From assembly GCA_000727475.1 (NCBI GenBank), contig KL647309.1, positions 588,005 through 652,004 on the forward strand: a stretch of DNA of 64,000 nucleotides. Direction: 5' to 3'. Position 1 is the first letter of the stretch; each line of letters begins with the position of its first letter. The notes beneath the pieces are model-generated. The model saw nothing but the letters and a program-made list of their open reading frames with translations. It had not been told where the DNA came from and did no database searches. The translations under genes and the position numbers were made by a program. Below are positions 21,024-30,223 of this stretch, one piece after another. The stretch comes from Sarcocystis neurona (taxonomy: Eukaryota > Apicomplexa > Conoidasida > Eucoccidiorida > Sarcocystidae).

Positions 21024-24019
21024 ATGGAGAAGTATCAGAAGCTGGAGAAGATCGGAGAAGGCACGTACGGCGTCGTCTACAAGGCTCAGGATCATACTGG
21101 CGAAATCTTCGCACTAAAGAAGATCCGTCTTGAAGCTGAGGACGAAGGCATCCCTTCAACCGGTATGAGTGAGCAGCTGAGCGTGTCCGAGGGAGCGCGT
21201 ACAGACTTGCAAACTGCAACGCAAAAAATTGAAGGACTCTAAATTACCGTCGTTAGCTAACAGTCAGGATCTTTTTCTGTGAGCCGTCTCGTGGGTGTAA
21301 CAGTCCAGCACACGAAAGCTGTCACTACTGCTGGAGTTGAGCGGTGACACTTTGCATCTTGCCCCGCGACAATGAAAAGAACGGTTGTGTGGAGCGTAGA
21401 CACGGCTGCTGCTGCTGAGTGCTGGGGCTGTCATTGTCATAAATCACTTAAGCGCCCACGACGCACTACTTTGCGTTGTTTATGGATTTTGAGTTTCTCT
21501 TTCCGCTCAGCGATACGAGAGATTTCTTTGCTGAAGGAGTTACACCATCCTAATATTGTAAGACTGCGCGACGTTATCCACACGGATCGGAGGCTGACTC
21601 TCGTGTTCGAGTATCTTGACCAGGATTTGAAGAAACTACTGGACGTCTGCGACGGTACGGTGCAGCATTTCAGGACTCGGCTTGACAGAGCACATGTGAT
21701 GGCTCTCGACCCACCAGCCGCGCCCCTGCGGCGATGTGCCGATGCAGTTAAACACACGTGCGCGGGCGTTGTCTGTTAGGACACCTTTGACGCTTTCATT
21801 GCCCAGGTGCGGCAGCACGAGTCGCTCTGCATCGCGTAATTTTTGCCTGCCGAATTGTGTAGAGCTGCACAACCTCCGGCCGTTGAACAACACGTGGACC
21901 AAGCCTTCTTATGTTCGCAGTAGTCCACTTTCAGAAGTAGTAGGTGAACTGTCGGAAATGCTAGCGTGATACCTGTGGTGTTCGCGTGTAGACTTTCCTT
22001 TTCCTTCACGTGCGGTTATGTGTGCCTGGACGCTCTTCTTGTATCCGTTTACAACGGGATGAAGGACTGATGTGCCTGCTGTCCGTGTGCAACTTTGAGG
22101 CCGTCACTTCGACGCCACGACTCCTCAGGATTCCTGGTGACTGTGCGCTTTGGTGGCGTGCGGATGCTTTCTGTACCAGGTGGACTTGAGCCATCTACCA
22201 CAAAGTCGTTTTTGTTCCAGCTTCTCTGCGGAGTGGCGTACTGTCATGAGCATCGCGTGCTTCACCGCGACTTGAAGCCGCAGAATCTTCTCATCAATCG
22301 GGAGGGCGCACTTAAACTAGCAGACTTTGGTCTTGCCAGGTAGGACAGTTATGATACGGATAACGACGACGCAGAGCAAGCGTAAAGACGTCCACCATTC
22401 GTGGACAACTGCATTCGCAGACTGAGTTTTGCTGGCGTGGTCCGAATCCGGCGTCTATGTCAAATGCCCGTTGATTCCGCTGACAATTTTTTCAGAGCTT
22501 TCGGGATTCCCGTCAGAAGCTACACCCACGAGGTGGTTACGCTTTGGTACCGCGCGCCGGATGTTCTCATGGGCTCCAAAACGTATTCGACCCCTGTAGA
22601 TATCTGGAGTGTTGGATGCATTTTTGCTGGTAGGGTGCATACTGTTGGCACACTAATTCTTGTGGAAGGATGGCAAGTGTTCGTGCGTCAGCTGAATTTC
22701 TGTCACGCACTGTCTCACGCGCTGACGAGGACAGAGAACGGAATTTGAGAGGGATGCTACTTTCATATTGTATAGGTGGTTTTTAGCGGAGTACTTGTCT
22801 AGTGTACGTGAAAGACATAGCCTTCTGTACTAGGGAACGTTCGGATTTCTAGATCGCAGTAGTTGTTCCGTATGTCGAGTACGGCGGGGGGCACCGCCTC
22901 CTAGAAACAGTTTTATTGGATGAAAAAGAAAATTTTGCACTCGGTACACGTGTGACCGGCATCCGTTACTACGTATTTTTGTCATTGAGGAACTGACGTG
23001 ATTATCTTTCATAATCATGCGGTGGGCCTCAACCCTCTGCTTGGTTATCCTGCGTGAGCAACTCCGCATCGCAACTATTCGTGGCAGGCTGGGGGCCGAA
23101 CGGCGCGTTCCGTACGTTTCATGATAAAGCCTCGTGTAGCACCTCATAGTAACTACGTAAGTACGCCCGACTGCAGGATTTATTCGTGTTGCCGGCAAGG
23201 CGAATGTGTTCCACTGCCGTCGTGCAGAAATGGTGAATGGACGGCCTCTATTCCCAGGCACAGGAAATGAAGATCAACTGCTCAAAATTTTCAAGATGCT
23301 GGGGACTCCTCAGGTGGAAGATCATCCACAATTGGCGGAACTTCCTCAGTGGAGCCGCGACTTTCCGCAGTATCGTCCTGTAGAGTGGGAAGAGGTGGTA
23401 CGTTATTCATTATCGCCCACAATTAGCGGAATGTCCTCGGTGGAGCCGCGATTTCCCGCAGTGTCGTCCCGTAGAGTGGGAAGAGCTGGTACGGTACTCT
23501 TTACCACAGAGCGTTGACCGCGTGTTGGCGTCTGTTTAACCGCAGCTATGGTCAGGCCTCAACGCCTGTTGCACGTAGCATGCCCACCGAAACGGAGTAA
23601 GCTCATCAGAAGAAAAAGTGGGATGTGATTTTGTAAAGTGCGCTGACTACAGCGGATTAAGTGACGCGATTCTCGAAGGTCATATGAAATGGCGTTTCTG
23701 CGCCCACTCGTCAGATGCGGGCTGGTCCGTGAAGGCTTGAAGTGGTTTGAGCTCAACACTGCTGACAGGTAGCAACCGCATGACTGGGTTGTCGTGTTCG
23801 TCTTTTCTCGGCTGACGCTGGGAACGAAGCTTCAGGAATGTGCCAAATTTGATGCTTTTGTAGGTTCCTCGCCTGGATCCTCTGGGGGTTGATTTGCTTT
23901 CCAAAATGCTGCGGCTTGATAGCGGCCAGCGGATTGCGGCCAGCCAAGCCATGCAGCACCCGTACTTCTCCGACCTGCCTCCAGATATTCGCCGCCTGGC
24001 AAACTATAGAGGCGACTGA
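21024..24019 (+). CDS. CRK2: Cyclin-dependent kinase, CRK2/PK5 type
   Basis: Six exons: 21024-21162, 21511-21654, 22180-22339, 22496-22629, 23228-23397 and 23864-24019, all with GT-AG borders and matching phases, giving 300 residues. It is a serine/threonine kinase of the cell-cycle CDK family and needs a cyclin partner. Visible features are the Gly loop GEGTYG (11-16) with the inhibitory sites Thr14 and Tyr15, the catalytic Lys32, the cyclin-binding PSTAIRE helix (44-50), HRDLKPQN with Asp125, DFG at 143-145, and the T-loop Thr158 in SYTHEV. The C-lobe ends ANYRGD. Length and sequence match Plasmodium PK5 and Toxoplasma CRK2 as I remember the family. Exon 5 ends at GAAGAGGTG|GTACGT; joining to GTT CCT CGC gives [20 protein letters not shown], the expected C-lobe. 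A 91-bp tandem copy of the end of exon 5 with its donor lies just inside intron 5. Confidence 0.93.
23326..23507 (+). repeat. 91-bp tandem duplication of a CDK exon end plus splice donor
   Basis: Copy 1 (23326-23416) spans the end of exon 5, its donor and the first bases of intron 5. Copy 2 (23417-23507) repeats it with roughly 85% identity by eye. Both keep CAATT.GCGGAA, GGAGCCGCGA, GTAGAGTGGGAAGAG and a donor: GAGGTG|GTACGT at 23397 and GAGCTG|GTACGG at 23488. Because 91 is not a multiple of three, copy 2 is out of frame with exon 5 read straight through. Confidence 0.9.
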
Positions 24020-25784
24020 GTAGCATGCTTAATACCCTGTACAACCGTGCAGTTTATGCAGTGAAGAGGTGTATTAGCAGTCCTTGTGCACGTCTGCCAC
24101 CTGCGTTGGATCAGCTTTTATGCGAAAAGAAGGCGGTGCGTACTTGCGTCCAGACTCCATCTTCTTCCTTCCTTGGGCCGACCGCGAATTCGAAGTCGGG
24201 TTTGTACCGGTATACATACACTGGAATACACTTGTGTTTGGAGATCCTAGCATATCTACATGCGTGCAATTGTCGGGTCCGTATACACATGCTGGCCGTA
24301 TGTCTTACGTACAGGTTCAAAATCTTGAAGGCTCTGTTCAGAGAAGGCCTACGTGAGAGACACCTGCGCATGGCGAACGTCAGTACATGCGCCTGTGTAT
24401 CCTCTACGTATTGATAGGGCTGTGTGTGCTGTAAGACGCGGGGGTGGTTGCCACTGACGTAAGATTACCGCGTGTCAAAAAACGCTTGACATATTGTCTC
24501 TACATACGTACCGACTACAGTGCAGTCTTCTGCGCTAAAGATAGATGCTTTGCCCATGGGTAAACTACGGTTAAAGCAGGACTTAACAGGCATCAGGCTC
24601 CACACAGCCTAGGTAGACTTCGCAGTGTATGCGGTGTTCTGTGTCGAGAAACTTATTTGAAAGCCTGTTCTGGGTGTCTGTCAGGGACGGCGTGAAACGA
24701 CGTCTGCGTTTTTTGTTCAATGAAGTGCGCCTCTCGATTGTACAGAGGGGGACAGAAAGTTGATAAGTGGCGTTTACGGGAATTCGTATCGTTTTCAATG
24801 CGGTAGCTGCGTTCAATAATACAGTGCATACTTTCTCGCATGTTGTAATATCGTGTGCACAGTACAGTCGGTGACAGCTTTGTCGTGAATTTTTGCAGAA
24901 CAAGTGTGTGTGTGTGTGAGAGTATGTATGCACCTGTGTATTTCTTTGTACGCTTGCTTATTTTGTACAACAGTTGTGGTGTCGTATACGCGAGTGTGCT
25001 TTTGTAGAGCCCGACTCTTGGCAGAGGTGCGGCCGTGAAAGTGTACGAATGGGCACGCAACCTTGAGTGTTCCCCGTGTGCGTAAAAGCAAACGGGCAGC
25101 GAAGAGCTTAGATCGCGAGCCCCCAGTGACTGGAAGGTTGGGGCGTTACAAGTGATAAGCGGAAAACGTCTAGTGCTACTCACCATGCGAGAAGTCCTGT
25201 GTGCGCGTCTGCTGCGCAGAGCCCTCGATGAAATATGCCTTAGCAAAACACTTGCACAGCCGCAGCACATGAAGGATCACAGAACACATACGGTTGACAC
25301 ACAGACACGTATCCAAACCGTCAAGTAAGGGGGGCCTCGAGCACCATCCTGCAATGGTATCAAGCGCTCCAGCCTCCGCTTTTCTGCCGCAGCTGTAGGC
25401 GTACCTTAGCACCGAGCGGTCCTTGTATCTACAGTGTGTGGGGCAGGAATCGCGCATAAGGGATACCCAGAGGTACAGTTCATGCTCGACGACACGTGGA
25501 GCGGAATGCGCTTGAACAGCGAGACAAGTGATGCTATTATGCGGGAGTGTGTTGTGCCCTTAGTTTCATGCGTCACTGATTTATCTGTGTAGTGGGACAC
25601 CGTGCACCGAGAGAGTGCGAGCATTCCGTTCCGCACAGTGTAGTGTCTCTTCTTGCATGTCAACAGTTTTTTTTGGGGTCGAATCTGCAGCGTTCCCCAC
25701 ACAAGTCATTTAACCGAGTGCAGATTCTCCAGACACCGATTCTTGAATATGTACTGGCTCCTGAACGAAAGCAGGCCACACATT
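24020..25784. other. Convergent intergenic stretch with no supported gene
   Basis: It lies between the 3' ends of the CDK gene (plus) and the large unrecognised minus-strand gene. A short GT microsatellite is at about 24905-24919. The frames are random-looking. Confidence 0.5.
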
Positions 25785-28640
25785 CTACTGTTCTTCGCGC
25801 TCAACGCGACTCGCATGCCTCTGCCGCCCAAAAGTCCAGCCCAAAAATCTCCACATTGTTCGCCTGTACACGCTTGGCTGTTCTTTTGCACCATTAATCT
25901 TTCTACAACCGCTGCCAAACAAAAATGTCGAATCCTGGCACGCCTCTTCGAGTTTGTGTTCTTTTGCTAATTCCCTTTCTCGATAAACAGAATGTCTTCG
26001 AGCGACTTCCAGATCTCTCCCAACTTCCCCGAGCACGCTCACAGCTGGACACGAGTGCCAGAATGTCTCCTGTGGGGAGGCTTGTGGGCCCTGGTTTTGA
26101 GCACGCCGCCTTCCTCCCACATCGCTGTCGTGCAGTCGCCAGTACGCCCTGTGTAACATTTCAGGAGCCTCTCGCTTCCGCTGATACATACGCGGTGCAA
26201 CACGGGAGGTGGGACTATTAGACAGAAAGGGTGTCTCGTTGGACGCTCCGTGCAGGGACCTGAGCGATAAGTCTCCTTCGCGCTGAGGGCTATCAATCTG
26301 CCTCACAACTGGAGAAGACCCGGAAGTGTCTCGAGATGAACAGTCTGACGAACAGTCATCGGACGTAGTGCTTTCATCTTCTAGGGAATCGGTCGTGCCT
26401 TGAGTAGAGCCTCTGTTTGACATGTGAAGAACAGTTGGATCAACCCCATCCTCCACATTCTGCCACAGCAGGAGACGCTGCTTTCGCCTTGTGTCATCAG
26501 AAGTGTTTCTTGAGTATCTTTTACTGGCACAGTCAATTGGAAGGCGACCATATCTTGCGAAGGCATCCGCACGGTGGAAAACCCCTGAGTCGACGGCACG
26601 AGGGTGGGTTCTCCACGACTTATAGCCACACAGGCAAAGCACCTTCGACGCTAGCTGCTGCTGGGAGGGTGCACCACTGAGACCGTAGTAAATTTCCTTG
26701 TGAGCTTGAAGAGGAATCGAGGTGGCTGTACTCTCCGCCGCTGGCTGGGGTGCGACCAGAGCAGCACGGTTATGTCGATCCGTTTCGTTCATCTCTTCCG
26801 TGCCGTGTTTCCCTTTTGGCTCCCATTTCCGGCGAGGCCGCGCCTGCACTAGCTGCATTACATTGGGGGGACTGCCGTCTGCCACAGTAGCAGAAGCACA
26901 TATCTGCCCAACACCAGCGGACGCCGGGGTATGCTTGGTGTGTGCCATTCTCGAGAACCCGTGCTCACAAGGAACTTCGGTCAATTTTGGATGGTCACTG
27001 GCCAACTCAGCGCCAGGCTCGCTTATTGCAAGATTGTTTTCATTTGGAGTTGAATGAACCCTTCTCGCTTCAAGCAAACCTATAGAGGACAGTGTATCGA
27101 CAGCGAGCTGCATCTGCTGTTCCCATCTTTCAGGTTCAGTAGAATAAACGAACTCTTTCAAAGCAACCACCGTGGGGTCGTTCTTTATTTGGAACTCGTA
27201 GTCTTCACGTGTACAGTCACAGGGAGAACTGATGTGGTTAAGATTATCAGTAGCGGTTGCGCTGGAAGAAAGCCACGCCGTAGACCGCGTAGTACACCAG
27301 TCTGTAGGAGGTGTGTAGGGCCTTGCCCCACTTTGACTAGGGACAAAGGGAGGGCCTGCAAGATCTTCAGCAGTTGTCAATAGCTTTTCTGAGTCCGACA
27401 AACCGGATTCATCTCCGCCGTCCACAGTATGTGTTTGTTCTACATTCGCCGGGCGCTCGCATCGGCTCGATGCAGCCAGTAAGTTTGCTCCGCTGGAAGA
27501 ATCCTGCGTTGTACATCTTCGACTTTGAAATTTTCCAGCCGATCCACTCACCCCCACGTTCGGAGATACGTCAGATGTTGTGGACTGACAGCTTTCCTCT
27601 TTTCCGGCCGGATTTCTTACGAAGTGTCTCGTGACTTGATTGCTCCTGTCCTCTTTGGAAACCTCACGCTTTAAGGAAGGCAGTTCCTCAGCCAGGCTCA
27701 CAAGGATTGCAGACGCTGTCGCATCTTCGTCATCATCCAAGTTAAAAGGGATCTGAGGACTAAGCGGTGGCCTGTACTCGTCTCTGGGAAACATCCACGA
27801 GTGCTCTATAATCTGGCAGGCGACAGCAGGGTCTGCATGGTCACTACAAGTTGCTTGCTGTCGAGATTGTGGAAGCATGACATGGGGAGCTTCTGGATGC
27901 AGGCGCTTTTGAATAACATTCGACTGGATATTTCCTTCCGCGCGGTAACCTTTTGGTTCAAACGTAGTGTGTGGGAGTGACAACTTTGTCTGGATGGATT
28001 CTGACGGTGCGCCGTCTGCCTCTTTTTGAGCTGTTAGGGACTGTGTCGCACTTCGCACTTTGGACGAAGGTGGCGTACTTCCGCAAGCGTTGTGGAGCGC
28101 TCGCCTCTCAGTTTTTGTAGGCCTCGAAGCTGGCGACGCAGGCAGGACACGGAGCACTTTTCCTCTCCTTTTCAAAGATGAATGGCCGCCTGGGAGCTCC
28201 GTTGTGTTTGTTGACTGTGTCGCTCGATGCACGGTTGCCTTCCTGATACAGAAAACGCGCTCCCGTACACAGCCGCGACTTGAAATCAGGCATTTTACCT
28301 TCTGGCGTGCGAGCGTACGGAGAGGTACTTCAGGCGAACAGCGTGGGCTTTCGGCGACGGCGCTGCTCGGGAACGAAGTAGCGATTCTTCTGTTGTCGCT
28401 AATACTGGATGCTGCCAAGAGCCACAACAAGGACAGGAAAAGGACGACGTCGACTTGCGGAGCCTTTTGCCACTCACCAGCGTCAGGCTGGAAAGAGCTA
28501 CGACATACCTTTCCCAAATCTGGAAAGCACGCTTTCGCGATTCCCTGCACGGTAGAGAAGACAATTTGTGGTGTAGAATGGCCTGCAAGAGCGAGCTGCT
28601 CCGCGCCGTACGTGCACCTATATGTTACAAAGGGTCCCAC
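25785..28640 (-). CDS. Large hydrophilic protein of unknown function, 5' end unresolved
   Basis: A frame of about 950 codons runs to a TAG at 25785-25787. Composition is Ser/Arg/Glu-rich with acidic patches (FNLDDDEDATA, EDESTTSDDCSSDCSS), suggesting a largely disordered, possibly nuclear or cytosolic protein. A more ordered island is CTREDYEFQIKNDPTVVALK followed by PERWEQQMQLAVDTLSSIG, and the C-terminus is aromatic and basic (RRTMWRFLGWTFGRQRH). No ATG occurs in frame for about the first 250 codons, so the true start must be reached by splicing. The upstream part of the frame holds splice-like sites: acceptor CTCTTGCAG at 28583, donor GGGAAAG|GTATGT at 28509, and acceptors near 28412 and 28302. 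The hydrophobic stretch around 28410-28470 reads better as a pyrimidine tract than as a signal peptide. I recognise no family. It may join the frame at 28997-30223 as one gene. Confidence 0.6.
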   Translation of the reverse strand: MGPFVTYRCTYGAEQLALAGHSTPQIVFSTVQGIAKACFPDLGKVCRSSFQPDAGEWQKAPQVDVVLFLSLLWLLAASSISDNRRIATSFPSSAVAESPRCSPEVPLRTLARQKVKCLISSRGCVRERVFCIRKATVHRATQSTNTTELPGGHSSLKRRGKVLRVLPASPASRPTKTERRALHNACGSTPPSSKVRSATQSLTAQKEADGAPSESIQTKLSLPHTTFEPKGYRAEGNIQSNVIQKRLHPEAPHVMLPQSRQQATCSDHADPAVACQIIEHSWMFPRDEYRPPLSPQIPFNLDDDEDATASAILVSLAEELPSLKREVSKEDRSNQVTRHFVRNPAGKEESCQSTTSDVSPNVGVSGSAGKFQSRRCTTQDSSSGANLLAASSRCERPANVEQTHTVDGGDESGLSDSEKLLTTAEDLAGPPFVPSQSGARPYTPPTDWCTTRSTAWLSSSATATDNLNHISSPCDCTREDYEFQIKNDPTVVALKEFVYSTEPERWEQQMQLAVDTLSSIGLLEARRVHSTPNENNLAISEPGAELASDHPKLTEVPCEHGFSRMAHTKHTPASAGVGQICASATVADGSPPNVMQLVQARPRRKWEPKGKHGTEEMNETDRHNRAALVAPQPAAESTATSIPLQAHKEIYYGLSGAPSQQQLASKVLCLCGYKSWRTHPRAVDSGVFHRADAFARYGRLPIDCASKRYSRNTSDDTRRKQRLLLWQNVEDGVDPTVLHMSNRGSTQGTTDSLEDESTTSDDCSSDCSSRDTSGSSPVVRQIDSPQREGDLSLRSLHGASNETPFLSNSPTSRVAPRMYQRKREAPEMLHRAYWRLHDSDVGGRRRAQNQGPQASPQETFWHSCPAVSVLGEVGRDLEVARRHSVYRERELAKEHKLEEACQDSTFLFGSGCRKINGAKEQPSVYRRTMWRFLGWTFGRQRHASRVEREEQ

Positions 28641-28996
28641 ACGGCTTTGTCACTGGTACATCTCGAGCCGAAGGGTCCTCTGTGGTTCAGCATAGATACA
28701 CGACAGTGGCCACCCAGAGTACTGCGCTCGGGTTTGCGGAGCGCAGCCGCGGGCCAGCAATACTAGTGTCAACGTGGTACACCATTTGCGTGCAGTGAAT
28801 TTCTTAGAAGAGCAATTCTGCGTCTGCGTAGTCACCTTACAAAAAAGCCACACGGTGGTGCGCTCTTTTTCAGGAAGAAATCAAACGAAGCGCCACTACG
28901 CAAGTTATCATAGGCGTTTTACTATACGTGGCTGATTCCACAAAGCAGCGAACCTGCGCGGTTAATCTACGTTGTGTGCGTGGGTGCCGCCTTACA

Positions 28997-30223
28997 CTAA
29001 CTTTCTATCCACTTGCCTGCTGGCTTCTCTGCGTCCGATCTTGACTCCTGCACAGAAGGGTACGTTCGCCTTGGCGCCAGTTGAGGATGTGGCTTAGGTT
29101 GACCTTTTCGAGAGGATGCGCAGGAGCCTGTATACGTTCCCGTTGCTTTTGCGCATATCCCTGCAGCAATGTGGGCAGTGCCACCTTCTCCACGGCAGGT
29201 CCTGCCTGAGTTGGAGGAGTTTTTTTTCAACTCGCGCATGTCTACACTTTCACTTTTGCTTCCATCCCGCGGTATGTAAGAGTAACCCCGATCGGATTTC
29301 GCAGACAACGCTAAACAAGGAGTTTGAATATCTCCAGCATTTCTAAATGGTCTGCAAAGGGGTGCTCGCATTGCAGACTTTTCATCACACTCAGCACAAA
29401 ACTCAGTCCGCACATCAGAGAGACTCGAGCACTGCAGCGTGTGGAAGGATGCTTCTTCCTCTCCTTCTCGCTGGAGTTCCTTGGGGGAAGTCGACTGATT
29501 CTCCTTGTACGTCTTCTTAGTTCGTCCGCCTGGCCCGCACTGAAGCACTAGTACATCACCCGCTGCCCCTCGCCCTTCCGCCCGTGCCGGTCCGTGGGCG
29601 AGTCCAAGAGCCGCATGACTTCTTGCCCGCTGCTTTAAAATGTGCTTAGGGCTGCTGTAGCCTATTACAGAGCCACGTGAGGCACGCTGATACTGTTGCA
29701 GTCCATGCTTCAGAGCGGTGGCCGCTTCAGGCGAGGCAGCTGAGCGCGTCCAATCTCTTATAAGTGAAGCAGACGAACACACTAACTCTTGTTGTACGTT
29801 GCGTGCGTGAACACGTTGCCGAGAAGAGCTTGGCGCCTGTGAAAGCTCTCCTTCGCTCAACTCCGTCAATCGAGGATAGAGTGCGCCGGCTGGCCTCTCC
29901 CTTCTGTATTTTCTCACTAATTGTGGTAGACAATGTGCTTGCCCTACTGAACGTGGGACCTCAAGTGAAGGGGGAACAGCCCTTGTTGAGAGGCGCTTTC
30001 GGGTTACCGGTGCCCTGTCAGCTGCGGATGTTGCCTTCCGTAGGCTTTGCGAATACGTGCACTTTGCCTCAGACAGCGAGGACTGTGGTGGAGCTCCTCG
30101 GACACAAGTTTTCGGAGCTTTTTCGTAGGTTCCTGCCGAACACGCGCGCTTCAATGCGCGACGCGGCAAATTGTTGCCTACTTGACCGCTCAGTTGATGC
30201 ATGCTTCTGCGTTGCAGGGACAT
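28997..30223 (-). CDS. Basic, low-complexity protein or 5' exon of the neighbouring gene
   Basis: An ATG at 30223 opens 408 codons to a TAG at 28997. The product is rich in Arg, Ser, Ala and Lys, has scattered Cys, no membrane segment and no recognisable domain. A run of Tyr/Pro/Lys segments (YSYIPRDGSKSESVDMREL) is the most ordered part. A possible donor GAAA|GTTAGT at 29002 would remove the stop and is in phase 1. Joined to an exon at 28582-28509 (phase 1 to 0) and then to 28301-25785 (phase 0), it would give one protein of about 1270 residues with the frame kept. That donor is weak, so separate genes remain possible. Confidence 0.5.
   Translation of the reverse strand: MSLQRRSMHQLSGQVGNNLPRRALKRACSAGTYEKAPKTCVRGAPPQSSLSEAKCTYSQSLRKATSAADRAPVTRKRLSTRAVPPSLEVPRSVGQAHCLPQLVRKYRRERPAGALYPRLTELSEGELSQAPSSSRQRVHARNVQQELVCSSASLIRDWTRSAASPEAATALKHGLQQYQRASRGSVIGYSSPKHILKQRARSHAALGLAHGPARAEGRGAAGDVLVLQCGPGGRTKKTYKENQSTSPKELQREGEEEASFHTLQCSSLSDVRTEFCAECDEKSAMRAPLCRPFRNAGDIQTPCLALSAKSDRGYSYIPRDGSKSESVDMRELKKNSSNSGRTCRGEGGTAHIAAGICAKATGTYTGSCASSRKGQPKPHPQLAPRRTYPSVQESRSDAEKPAGKWIES

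Noticed and set aside
28408..28473. Hydrophobic stretch (VVLFLSLLWLLAAS) as a signal peptide of the large unknown protein
   Set aside because: No ATG precedes it in frame and the DNA reads as a pyrimidine tract ending in CAG, better explained as a splice acceptor.
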